This document shows positions 29,386-39,304 of a DNA stretch of 64,000 bases, in pieces. The notes under the pieces were generated by a model that ran no database searches, was not told the DNA's origin, and worked only from the letters and a program-made list of their open reading frames with translations. Each line of letters opens with the position of its first letter. Positions within the stretch are counted from its first letter, which is position 1. A program made the translations under genes and the position numbers. This DNA comes from Gracilaria vermiculophylla (Eukaryota > Rhodophyta > Florideophyceae > Gracilariales > Gracilariaceae): NCBI GenBank assembly GCA_019155205.2, contig JAHNZQ020003147.1, positions 1,319,154 through 1,383,153 of the forward strand, in the 5' to 3' direction.

Positions 29386-32300
29386 CTACTTGGCGGAGAC
29401 AAGAGATTGGCGCCTATTTTGAAATGACGGCGCCATGCAGTATTTCGACACATTCTGAAATAGCTCCTCGATTTCAGGTGCACACGTGACGAAAGGATAA
29501 CTCCAAAAGCTGTACTCAGGATTCTTCAGGAGCTCGACAAACGTCACCAGGAGCCCCCATGGATGCGGTCTGTTTGCAATCAACCTCTCGACGAGAACTT
29601 TGGCAATTTCTTCTTTGATCGATTCGCTTGTTGTCTCTCGGAACAACATCAGAATTACGTTGCTGAAATACCTCGTGTGACTGTTAGGATATCGAAGCTG
29701 GTTCGTTAGAGCGTTGAATAGAAAAACCTGTCCGTCACAGTCGAGTTGAGACGTGAGCAATCGAATGACGTCTGTTGCGGGACTGTTTCTACTATATTGT
29801 TCGCTTGAACCAGAGGCGTGTTGAGCCAGATAAACCATCAATGAGTTGAGGATCACCAGATTCACTTCCAGTTTGCCCGAGTCTGTGGTACAGTATATAT
29901 ATTTTCCCAAGTCGGCTGCACTTCTCTGTGCGAGAGTTCTATCAGCTGGATTCAGACATAAATCCACAACAGCCTTAAGACCACTTTCCTGAAGCGGACC
30001 AATAAAGTCAGAAAGAACCAGAGGTTGGTTCGTCATTTCCGGCAACCGCTTGATATCCAAGTCAGGAGCAAACGGATCGGGAAGGCGCATTTGTTTTGGG
30101 AATGATGATAATATCAAGTTCCTTAGCTGAACGCAGCGGTTCGGAATCGTATGGCAGAAGTCCAGGTGATATGCACACAAGAACTCGGGGAAATCATGAA
30201 GCAACACCAATAAAACCCTCAACAATCCATCGTACAGTTTCCTAACAACCGGCGAAAGTGGTTCTTCTGCATTTTGCAGATACTCCGATATAAATCGAAG
30301 AAACGTGAGGAGTAAATGCCTGAATAAAGGCCAGCCATTGACATTTTTCACGGTGAGAAGACATGGGAAGAATTCTTTGTTTGCCAAGAGCTCCAACCAA
30401 TTAAAAGCAAAGCGCGGTATCTGCGCGGGTGAGCATACGCTCAAGACACCAACCATCATCGCTTGCACCTGCAAGTTGTTCAAACTATACTCCTTCACCA
30501 CCCGATTCACAGCCCCTATATCCCGAATCCACTTCAGCATTCCATTATTCTTGTCATCCAAAAACTCCAGGGCCTTCGCTCCCGACGCTTTCTCTTCCAA
30601 TTCTCTCGAGTATTCTACAACAACGCGGTCCAAATTCTCGTTAGATTCCTCTACAACAGAGTGCTCTTTCGATGAGGATGCAGAGAGCTGGTCCATGACT
30701 GAGGATAATAGACGGAAATGACATCGCAGATCTCCTTTCGCACATCGAAGTAAAGCGTCTCTTGCTATCGCCACTAAAAAATAATGAAGCAGTTGTACCC
30801 ATTCAAGCTTGTTGGGCAAAGGAATAGTCTTTTCTGAATGGCATAAGACGTTCAAAAGACATACTAGACTCTCGGCACCGGTGTATGGTGCAGTGAGTAT
30901 CTCCTGGGGTAAGTTCGAATCCTCGGGCCGAGAATTGAGCACAAGGGATGTTGTAGTGCAAACAAGCTCGACCGCAATGCGGAAAAACTTCTCAACTGCA
31001 TCAGCGTTTGTCAAAGCCATGCTCATAGCTTGAACAATGAAAGAAACCACTGCAGGATCGGACATACTTCGATCCGGATCTGAAGTAATGAATCCATGCC
31101 AGTCCAAGAGCAACTGGGCTGTGGCTTCTTTAGAACCCATTGCTTCTGTACTTTCAGGTTCCTTCGGATGTTTCGTTGTGGCCTGATGAGCGTCTATGCT
31201 GGCATTGATCAGAGAATTCAAGTTCTCCGGTTTGTGAACAACATTTCTTGCAGACTCGACAAGAGAAATTAAGTCTTCCGTGCTCATGGGCATGTTCGGA
31301 ACATTTTGCTTTCGCGCAACTTTGAGAATTACTTCCAATGTAAGATAGAAGTCGCCGGCCGTTGCTAACGGTTCTTCAATTATTGCTTTTCGGATCAAAG
31401 CACATGCAAAAACAAGAGCAGTGATGTTTCGGCCATTGTCGATTGTTTTGGCAAGGATCTCATCGTAACTAGTTATACTCAACAAAGATCCCGGTCTGAG
31501 TAAGACCAAAATGCAGTTGAGATTCAGCTTCCTTCGCTCCTCTGAAAACGCCAACCAGGATGCAAGTTCTTTCGACAACCTACGGCAAGATTCTCGAAGA
31601 CCTTCCAAGATAAGTACGTGAGCCTCACGGTAAATATTTGACTCTCCCTCGAAGAGACGTTTAAAAACTTTCTGAGCAACTGCCATTCCGGCTTCATCAG
31701 CAGTGTTGGAACGTTTCACTGCGGCAGGAATTTGAACCCATAGAGTGTGAATTTCATGATCTGGAGGCAGATCCGCCAATTTCATGTCCTTGTCTCCCAC
31801 AGACGAGATTGCTGAGTCAATCTCAGTTATTAACTGCGGGTATATAGAGTTGAACCTCTCCAAAACCTCTTGGGTTGAGAGTTCCACATCTCCACTGGCT
31901 GATGAATTATTGATCTGCTGATTTGTGCCCTGCGCTGAGCCGAACCCATTCACACTGGATGACCCACACACTTGTAGTAATGCAGCAGCAAGAGCTGTAG
32001 CAGAGGCCATTCGGGATCGTGGAACACCTGGCACAATGGCATGCCTTTCCCTTGATTCTGAATCCGTAACTGTTGGTGAAAGCATTCTCCTTCCTGGTCC
32101 AAGTGAACTCGACCCTGCCTCACCCCGAATTTGAGAAGAACCCAACGCTCCCGTTGAGGATTTGGTTGTTGGTGCTCTCACAGAACCCCTGATATCTCCA
32201 CCAGCACGTTGATCTGGGAAAAACTGGCCGCTTGATAGACCATCCTGATAGAAACCTTGGATGTCCTTGGCACTTTCAATCGGTTGCGTTGTAGGTGCTT

Positions 32301-35300
32301 GACTTACGGGTTGAAACGTTTGTGGCGCAACTGGAACCTGAGATTGATACTGGGAAGGAACAATCCCGAGACGGTGGACTCTAGAGAACTCTTCATATAC
32401 CCGGTAAAGATCAGGGCCTGGAATCATTCCGTACGTCGATGCAACGTTAGACTGTCTCCTGTTTGCAAAGGCAGGCCCTATTTTCTCATTGAGATCACGC
32501 GCTGCTTTTTCTTTTGCATGACGTTCAATAATTGCGCAACCAATGTCCAGATTGGCGTTGCAAATTACTTGTGCGGTTTGATCGATCGTACTTGGATCAG
32601 CAACTACACCTGGACTCAAGACAGTTCGCAACTGGTTTCCCATAGAAACACGTAAAGGTTCCTTAGAAGTCACTAAAGCCAGTGATCCGGCAAGCTGCTG
32701 AACCATTCGCATGGCTGCCCTTCGCACTTTGCCAGCGTCATGCTCGGGTGCATTCGCAAAGTCTTTCGAAGTCAGCTCCTTTGTTGTAAGAAACGCGATA
32801 GCGCAACTGCGCTCCACTACGGGCTGGATAATTTCGCGAATCGCCCTGTCGATGGCAACCGGAACCAGTCTCTTTAAGTTGGGAGAAGTGTCCAAAAGCC
32901 CAAGAGATGGGCTCACATTGATCATTTGAGACAAATTGGGAACCAACATTTCCGGAGCATTGGCGGTAGTGCTTATTCTATGGCTTGTGCTCTGGGGCAT
33001 TGTTCCTACAGCCACTGAAGTTTGTGGATGAACTGCGCTTCTTTGTCCTTGCGTAGATCCGGTCATTCCTGAGACAATCGATGCATTGTGCAACATAGTG
33101 GACAACTCTCCAACTGCGTCGTGTGCAACTGAGCCAATGGTGCCAGACATTAGTCCATGATTTAAATTTAGTCGTCCACTAGAAGTTGGCAGTCCCGTCG
33201 GAATGGGCTTGGACAACGAGGGCATCGACGAGGGCATCGCATTTCGTTGTTCAGAAAGCGTAAACACCGGTGCTCCATGCCTCGAGGCCACAGATCCGTA
33301 GGCAAAATTGCGCCTGATTTCAGGTGAGGAAGCCGCGGTTGCAGTTGGAGACGTTTGAGGAGGTGAGGAGCTTGCTTTCTTCGATGCAAAGTCAGGGTTC
33401 TGAGTCTTATCGGGGGCCGGCCGCAACTTCAAAATATCGGATGGTACAATGCCATTGACATCGATACCGATGTGCTTTGACAGGATCTGAAGCTCAAACT
33501 TCATGTTCAGCTTGAGGTCCTCCAGAGAATATATTTCTTTCATTAGGCTGAGAACACCGCGAACCCATGGGTTGGTTGGTTTGAAAACGATGGATTCTCG
33601 ACAAGCCTCTAACACTTTTGCGACAAATGGAATCACAGTTGTCAGTCGCCCATTAGAATAGGCACTAAGAAGGGCGTCTTTCAAATCTAGCTCACGTCGA
33701 AGTATAGGTTTGTTCCTAGCAAGTGTGAGAGAGCCTATCCAACTTCCCAAGCTTTTCAGGATACCGCGATCGGCTGAGGTCTTCGACCTATCCAATGCAA
33801 GCAATACATTAACACGCTTATATGTTGTTTGACACACCAAAGGCAGTAAAGAATTAGACTGCACCGACATCAGCTCCAACAAATCAACATATAATTGGTG
33901 GAAATTGGCCTCAGAAGAAGCGCGTTTCACAACTATGTACACAGCAAAGAAGCTGAAGAATTCGGGTTTGAGAATGCAAAGCATCTCATGAACTTTTTCG
34001 TCAATAGTCGATCGCGATAAATTGTTGAAAATGAACTTCATCTTATCCTGTGTGTTTTCATCGGGAATAATTATCTGACTAGCTTCGTCACGAGAAAGTC
34101 CAAGAAGATTTGACAAATCCAAAGGTGAGAGACCAAGGGACCCATCAATAGCGCCAGTGGGCGATGAACGCAAAGATGTTGCGGACACACTCCTGCCCTT
34201 CCCAGGTGTGTTGCCGCTTGAAAGAGGTGGTGATGCAACAAGGTCACGAACGGCGTCCGCGTCAGCAGTAGGATCACGAAAAGATGAGACAGGAAGAACT
34301 CCTTCGTTCGTAGAATGAATAGGCTCGTTGATCGACTGTCTATCAACATCAGCAAGCCCAATCTTCTTCTCGGCCGCACTTGGAATTATAGCGCCGTTTA
34401 TATCCAGTGCTTGTTGCACTTCGCCAATGAGACCAGGCGCTATTTCCTTCAACCTTGAAAGCTTCAGGACATGAGAACAAAACTGAGGCCATTCATAAAA
34501 TCGATTTTTAAAGCGCTCTAAGGCGCACAGTCCAAACTTCGTGAATCGTCCAACCGCATGAGGAGCAGGTTCTACAGTCTTCAAGGCATCCAAAACACAC
34601 CGTACAGCCAGACCAAGCAGTCCGCCTGATACAAGCCCATATTGAATAATGGAGCCAAATACAACCCCAGTGATCTTCAACTGGCGATCGGGATAGTCTT
34701 TAAAGAATCGGTATTCGTCGAACAATGTATGCAGCATACAATTGAAGACTTGAGCGTCATGCTCGGTATTCGAAGCTTTCATCCTTCTCAAGATATCCAC
34801 AGCTTGATCTGGCAGGAGCTCGCTCCTGTACAATTTCTGGAAGAACAAATCAGTTTCCTTTTCGACGGATGGCGGAAAGGTTGCTGACGAGGCACTAGCA
34901 CCAGGTGCGACAGGCAGTAACATTGCTGCAGCTGTAGATGCGGCATCCGACTGAGCTGGCGGTGGCGGCGCCGGAACTTCACTCCCAACCAGAACTTTTG
35001 CGTTGCCGATATCAGAAGCTGGAGCTAAGTCTACGATCCTCTGATCTAAACGACAGTAGACTTCGTATGCGTCTTGGACCCCTTCAATAAACTCCTTTTC
35101 TTGGTTTGCATGAGATCTTCTCGCCCAATTAATGAGGCATCGTAAAATTATTCTGACCGCGTCGACTGAAATTTGACTGGAAGCGACTTGATCAATGCGA
35201 GCTTTGTGCGCAAGGCAAACGACTATTCTTGATGCAGCTGGAGCTCCCCGTGTTGCAAGAAATTCCATGAGCCAATTCTCAAACTTGAGTACATTTTCTT

Positions 35301-36516
35301 GAAAAGCAAGCATTGCCAATTCCAAAGAGAAATCAACGGAAACATTGCTGGCGAGAAGATCTGATAAAATCTGCATGTCCAAGCTAATTGACAGGGCAGT
35401 TCGTAAAGTAGTACGATCCTTCTTCCACATGCTTACGATTCCGGCTTCAACAAGCGTCGGTGATACATTCCACATCTGACGCAAAGGATGTTCAGAAGTT
35501 GGAAACACCGCAAATAGAGGAGCAAGTAACGTTAATGTTAATTTTTGCTGAAGGGCAGTGTTATTATGTGGTTTGGCACAGGCGAGCGATAGAAGAACAG
35601 CATTTGAGTTCTCTTTAACAGCGTAGTTGAGAAGATCACGGGCATCTAATTCCACCAGTTTTTCTATGAGCATGACCCGCGAGTACGGAGATACGATATC
35701 TTCTGCCAATGCGCCTTCAAATACATCCAAAACGTCCCAGTTGACATACTCAGGAGATGTCAATGCATGCGAAATTATGCAAAGCTGAGCCTGAGGGTAG
35801 CGCCATGAGTCAAGTACGCAGTCGGCGGGCAGTATAGTGCCGCCGGTTCCAGCTATGTAGGCTTTCGCAATTTCAACGAACGCGGGCTGCGTGAGTTGTG
35901 TTTCCAAACCTTCCACATCAAGCGAATGTATCACAAGCCGCCAGTCGAGAGGAGCATTGAACTGCATTGCGATTGATGAAACTGCCTGAACCAAGACATC
36001 TGCGCGCCATTCGGAAGGGGAACTGGACGTGGTTGCTACGGCTTGTTGAACCAGACGATCGATGGCAGAGTTCTCCGGATCGCCGCAAAAGAGAGCAAAA
36101 AGATGAAACATGGTATGACTATCAAGAGAGGCTGACTCTGATGGAACGTGTGTTGTTAGAAAGAGCAGTGCTGAGGCAACGGCAGCCTCCGACGGTCTGC
36201 CAAAGTGTGCAAGGGTTCTGGCCAGAGTCGCCATGTTGGGCGGCGATGTTGCCTCAGGGCCAAGGTCCCGCAGCAGGCGTTGCAGCGGAAGCGGTGGCAG
36301 AGGACGGAAAGAGTTGGAGTTTGGAGTAGGTTCTTCGGTAGACGGAGAGACACGTTTGAAGCTTTGGTTTAGACGAAGACGGACGGGAATGTAATCTACG
36401 GGCAAAAAGGGGGGCAGAGCGCAATCCCGGGCGGCCCTTGTCTGGAGAGGCGTTGCCGCCGGCTCTTCTGGGGAGGAGTCGTCTGCGGCGGCGAGCAGGC
36501 GGGACAGAGATACCAT
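29386..36516 (-). CDS. CNOT1: CCR4-NOT transcription complex subunit 1 (scaffold)
   Basis: CNOT1 is the scaffold of the CCR4-NOT deadenylase that shortens mRNA poly(A) tails. The open frame reaches 36753 through a GTG, but the first in-frame ATG is at 36516, giving 2376 aa in one exon. The N-terminal half is helical HEAT-type text. A MIF4G-like CAF1-binding region lies near 820-1020 (MKFIFNNLSRSTIDEKVHEML). The DUF3819 region that binds CAF40/CNOT9 lies near 1215-1305 (AIDRAIREIIQPVVERS then AAMRMVQQLAGSLALVTSKE). The NOT1 superfamily-homology domain occupies the last 300 residues, with CHTIPNRCVQLRNLILSSFP and MRLPDPFAPDLDIKRLPEM near 2116-2156. Ser/Ala/Pro-rich linkers separate the modules. 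Length matches animal and plant CNOT1. Confidence 0.93.
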   Translation of the reverse strand: MVSLSRLLAAADDSSPEEPAATPLQTRAARDCALPPFLPVDYIPVRLRLNQSFKRVSPSTEEPTPNSNSFRPLPPLPLQRLLRDLGPEATSPPNMATLARTLAHFGRPSEAAVASALLFLTTHVPSESASLDSHTMFHLFALFCGDPENSAIDRLVQQAVATTSSSPSEWRADVLVQAVSSIAMQFNAPLDWRLVIHSLDVEGLETQLTQPAFVEIAKAYIAGTGGTILPADCVLDSWRYPQAQLCIISHALTSPEYVNWDVLDVFEGALAEDIVSPYSRVMLIEKLVELDARDLLNYAVKENSNAVLLSLACAKPHNNTALQQKLTLTLLAPLFAVFPTSEHPLRQMWNVSPTLVEAGIVSMWKKDRTTLRTALSISLDMQILSDLLASNVSVDFSLELAMLAFQENVLKFENWLMEFLATRGAPAASRIVVCLAHKARIDQVASSQISVDAVRIILRCLINWARRSHANQEKEFIEGVQDAYEVYCRLDQRIVDLAPASDIGNAKVLVGSEVPAPPPPAQSDAASTAAAMLLPVAPGASASSATFPPSVEKETDLFFQKLYRSELLPDQAVDILRRMKASNTEHDAQVFNCMLHTLFDEYRFFKDYPDRQLKITGVVFGSIIQYGLVSGGLLGLAVRCVLDALKTVEPAPHAVGRFTKFGLCALERFKNRFYEWPQFCSHVLKLSRLKEIAPGLIGEVQQALDINGAIIPSAAEKKIGLADVDRQSINEPIHSTNEGVLPVSSFRDPTADADAVRDLVASPPLSSGNTPGKGRSVSATSLRSSPTGAIDGSLGLSPLDLSNLLGLSRDEASQIIIPDENTQDKMKFIFNNLSRSTIDEKVHEMLCILKPEFFSFFAVYIVVKRASSEANFHQLYVDLLELMSVQSNSLLPLVCQTTYKRVNVLLALDRSKTSADRGILKSLGSWIGSLTLARNKPILRRELDLKDALLSAYSNGRLTTVIPFVAKVLEACRESIVFKPTNPWVRGVLSLMKEIYSLEDLKLNMKFELQILSKHIGIDVNGIVPSDILKLRPAPDKTQNPDFASKKASSSPPQTSPTATAASSPEIRRNFAYGSVASRHGAPVFTLSEQRNAMPSSMPSLSKPIPTGLPTSSGRLNLNHGLMSGTIGSVAHDAVGELSTMLHNASIVSGMTGSTQGQRSAVHPQTSVAVGTMPQSTSHRISTTANAPEMLVPNLSQMINVSPSLGLLDTSPNLKRLVPVAIDRAIREIIQPVVERSCAIAFLTTKELTSKDFANAPEHDAGKVRRAAMRMVQQLAGSLALVTSKEPLRVSMGNQLRTVLSPGVVADPSTIDQTAQVICNANLDIGCAIIERHAKEKAARDLNEKIGPAFANRRQSNVASTYGMIPGPDLYRVYEEFSRVHRLGIVPSQYQSQVPVAPQTFQPVSQAPTTQPIESAKDIQGFYQDGLSSGQFFPDQRAGGDIRGSVRAPTTKSSTGALGSSQIRGEAGSSSLGPGRRMLSPTVTDSESRERHAIVPGVPRSRMASATALAAALLQVCGSSSVNGFGSAQGTNQQINNSSASGDVELSTQEVLERFNSIYPQLITEIDSAISSVGDKDMKLADLPPDHEIHTLWVQIPAAVKRSNTADEAGMAVAQKVFKRLFEGESNIYREAHVLILEGLRESCRRLSKELASWLAFSEERRKLNLNCILVLLRPGSLLSITSYDEILAKTIDNGRNITALVFACALIRKAIIEEPLATAGDFYLTLEVILKVARKQNVPNMPMSTEDLISLVESARNVVHKPENLNSLINASIDAHQATTKHPKEPESTEAMGSKEATAQLLLDWHGFITSDPDRSMSDPAVVSFIVQAMSMALTNADAVEKFFRIAVELVCTTTSLVLNSRPEDSNLPQEILTAPYTGAESLVCLLNVLCHSEKTIPLPNKLEWVQLLHYFLVAIARDALLRCAKGDLRCHFRLLSSVMDQLSASSSKEHSVVEESNENLDRVVVEYSRELEEKASGAKALEFLDDKNNGMLKWIRDIGAVNRVVKEYSLNNLQVQAMMVGVLSVCSPAQIPRFAFNWLELLANKEFFPCLLTVKNVNGWPLFRHLLLTFLRFISEYLQNAEEPLSPVVRKLYDGLLRVLLVLLHDFPEFLCAYHLDFCHTIPNRCVQLRNLILSSFPKQMRLPDPFAPDLDIKRLPEMTNQPLVLSDFIGPLQESGLKAVVDLCLNPADRTLAQRSAADLGKYIYCTTDSGKLEVNLVILNSLMVYLAQHASGSSEQYSRNSPATDVIRLLTSQLDCDGQVFLFNALTNQLRYPNSHTRYFSNVILMLFRETTSESIKEEIAKVLVERLIANRPHPWGLLVTFVELLKNPEYSFWSYPFVTCAPEIEELFQNVSKYCMAPSFQNRRQSLVSAK

Positions 36517-37618
36517 GCGCAAGGTTTCGAACGGGATCGCGTGAAACGCGATGTGAGCTTGTGCTCGAGGTTCGTCGGAATCGGATGGCGTCGCAACGGC
36601 CGTGAGTGCGGGGGTGGAAACACGGACTCGGCGAGTCGATGGGCTTCTTTGATAGCGAGTCACTCGACGCGGAGGTTTCGTTTGGGAGGAGGGCTGTGAA
36701 AGCGGCGCACGGTATCTTTGTTTGTGGCGACAACCGCAGAGTGCGCGTGGCACAGTCTGACAATTTCATGTTTTATAGCATAGGATAAGCCCGCTGCTTG
36801 CTCCGTGCGCAACACAGCGCGCAGCCCCTGATCTGTGCAACGGAATCACAAACATCAGATCACATTCTTTCCCGACGCGTGGCATAGCTGGGCACTACAA
36901 TCAACATTCCCTATCCCAAGCCTATAGTGTCTATCTTCTGGAATGCGGTCGAACTTACTAATACTGGGGGTGTGAGGGATACCGTAATTTGTGTTACAAG
37001 GTTTGCGATTTCGAGATCGCCTTGGAGCGACCCCACCAAACACATCCCGGAATGGATTCGTCCGATTTGTTTTCGTTTCTGTATGGTAACCCAGACGCTC
37101 AGATCATGAGAAAGTTTCCCTTACCCTTTTACCTGCAACACACCGGTCCGCGTTGTTGTCAGCCGAAGACCATTGGCGGCCCGGACCGGGCCCAAACGCC
37201 ATGACCACACAGTACGTAGGAGGCCTGTTTGGGACTGTCATCGGAACCAAGAGGTCGCGATAAGGGGTTACCGGGGTCCACCCACCATCGGCCAAAACAG
37301 CGCTCAATCGACAGCCTCGCCAAAGTCCCACTATCAGCTTGCCAAATTTCCGCAATTCATCAGTTCTTCAAACGTTGAGTGCGTTTTTCAAAGGCCGGCG
37401 TTTTGCGGTTCTCCTCAGTGCCCCTTTAACCACGGACGAGGTGCATCCCTCTTCCGCGGCATCGATAGAACGCTACAACACGATTTCGATACCTACCGCA
37501 ACGAACCTTTGTCAGAACATTGCCCTCACTCCATCCCCTCCCCCCGCCTTCCTCGCACTCCTATTTCAACACTGAATAAGGTCTTGGTTTCCATTGTCCA
37601 GAAGGCGCTGCTTTCTAC
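36517..37618. other. divergent intergenic region, CNOT1 / PMT
   Basis: This is a 1.1-kb head-to-head region. The first 237 bp continue the CNOT1 frame without an ATG and are probably its 5' leader. An open plus frame at 37173-37622 runs into the PMT start in another frame and looks non-coding. No specific promoter element is recognisable. Confidence 0.45.
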
Positions 37619-39304
37619 ATGACTGGTTTGCGTTGGCGACGCCCGAAAGCTGCTACGCAGCCTATTCCACAGCCCCAAAGCTCGAAGCCGTCCTACGAGC
37701 ATTTGGCACCAACAGCAAAACCACCACCCGCCCTTCTTTCCCGCGGAGACTATGTCGCCTTGATCGTTCTCAGTGTCCTTGCTGTTGCAACTAGGTTTTA
37801 CCGCCTTGCAACCCCTGCAGCGTACGGAATTAGCACGCTTTGTATCTTGAAAACGCCAGAATTGCGCCGAATCTAACATGTTGTCCATAAAATGTGATCC
37901 CGACAGTGTGGTGTTTGATGAGTTGCATTTTTCCAAGTTCGTGGATCGCCTTCTGACTGGTACATGTAAGTTGATGACATGCCGCCTCAAATGGCGCAAT
38001 AGAGTTTCTGACTGATTGAGTCAGGGTTCTTTGACATCCATCCTCCTCTAGGAAAACTCATTCTGGCTTATGGTAGCTTTTTGTTGGGCTACCGAGCTGA
38101 TCCCGAATTCGTTATAGAAAAGATAGGAAACCCTTACCCCGAGCACGTCAAATACGTTCTGGTTCGCTCTGTGTCTGCATTCTTCAGCGTGGGTACGGTT
38201 CCACTGACATACCTTGTGTCTCGTAATTTGCTCATATCAAGTACGAGTAGTATCCTTGCATCGTGCTCCGTCCTGTTGGACTTTTTAGGCCTTATCGAGG
38301 GTAGACTGATCCTCATGGACTCACAACTATTGTTCTTCTGTCAGCTAGCTCTTCTCTGTGCGCTGCAGTTGTGGAAAACCCAACCAAATACGAAAGAACG
38401 AAGGGTGTGGCTAACAGTTACCGGACTCACAGCAGGGGCTGCCCTTTCGATCAAGCATACAGCGCTCGCTACACCGGGACTGATTGCTATCGTTTCTTTT
38501 TTTGGACTCCATTTCCTGAAGGACCCGCTTAGCTTGCTTGAATGCGCTTGGGCTGGACTTTGCGGGCTTCTCCTATATGCATCTACGTTTTACGTAATGT
38601 TCCACCGGCTGTGGAAGAGCGGTGGGAAGTATGACAAGTTTATGCCTCCTCATTTTCGTCGAACGCTTATCGGCGCAGAGGAATATGATCCACAAGCCAA
38701 GAGAGTGTCATTTGTGAGACTATTTGGTTATCTAAATCGAAGAATGGTGCAAAGTAACGCTAGCATCAAAAAGAGACATACATGGGAGTCGGATTGGTAT
38801 CAGTGGATTGTAAACTGGCGCGGGGTGTTGTATTACTTGCACAAAGAAGCCAAGGACAATGTGACGACTAGAACCCAAATATACTTGCTTGGAAATCCGG
38901 TCGTTATCTATGTGACGTTGATGTGTGTGTTAACGTTCAGCATTGCGGTAATGCTGTCGGTAAGATATCGCAATCAGATGCGACGGTGGCGAAGATACAA
39001 CCAGTGGCAGCGGATGAGAAGCACGGGAATATTCCTTCTCAGCGGATGGTTGTGTAATTTGTTACCATATATTCTAGTCGACCGAGCTGCATTCATTTAT
39101 CACTACATCCCAGGCTTGTTCTACGGCCAACTGCTCGTAGGCCTGATGCTCGACGGAGTAGCGCCCAAGGTGCGCATGGGTTTGGTGAATATCGTAGCGT
39201 TAGGCATGGTGACGGCGTTTGTGTATTGGTCGCCGTGGATATACGCGATACCCATGATGCACGAACAACACATGAAGCGGAGGTGGTTGCCGAGGTGGAC
39301 TTGA
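37619..39304 (+). CDS. protein O-mannosyltransferase (GT39) without MIR domain, three exons
   Basis: PMTs transfer mannose from dolichol-phosphate-mannose to Ser/Thr of proteins in the ER. Exons are 37619-37821, 37907-37965 and 38025-39304, with introns of 85 and 59 nt, GT..AG ends and conserved phase; joined they encode 513 aa. Splicing restores the family signature RFYRL...VVFDELHFSKF (catalytic-type D72 E73), then WFFDIHPPLGKL. Several hydrophobic helices follow, with EGRLILMDSQL, SIKHTAL, HTWESDWYQWIVNWRGVLYY and LLGNPVVIYV. The C-terminal multi-helix part includes DRAAFIYHYIPGLFYGQLL. Eukaryotic PMTs usually carry about 200 extra residues forming a lumenal MIR domain between the N- and C-terminal membrane blocks; here that position holds only about 60 polar residues, so MIR is absent. 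An incomplete gene model is unlikely because exon 3 is open across the site. Confidence 0.85.

Noticed and set aside
37173..37622. 149-codon ORF upstream of PMT
   Set aside because: It ends inside the PMT start codon region in another frame, and the translation has no domain-like pattern.
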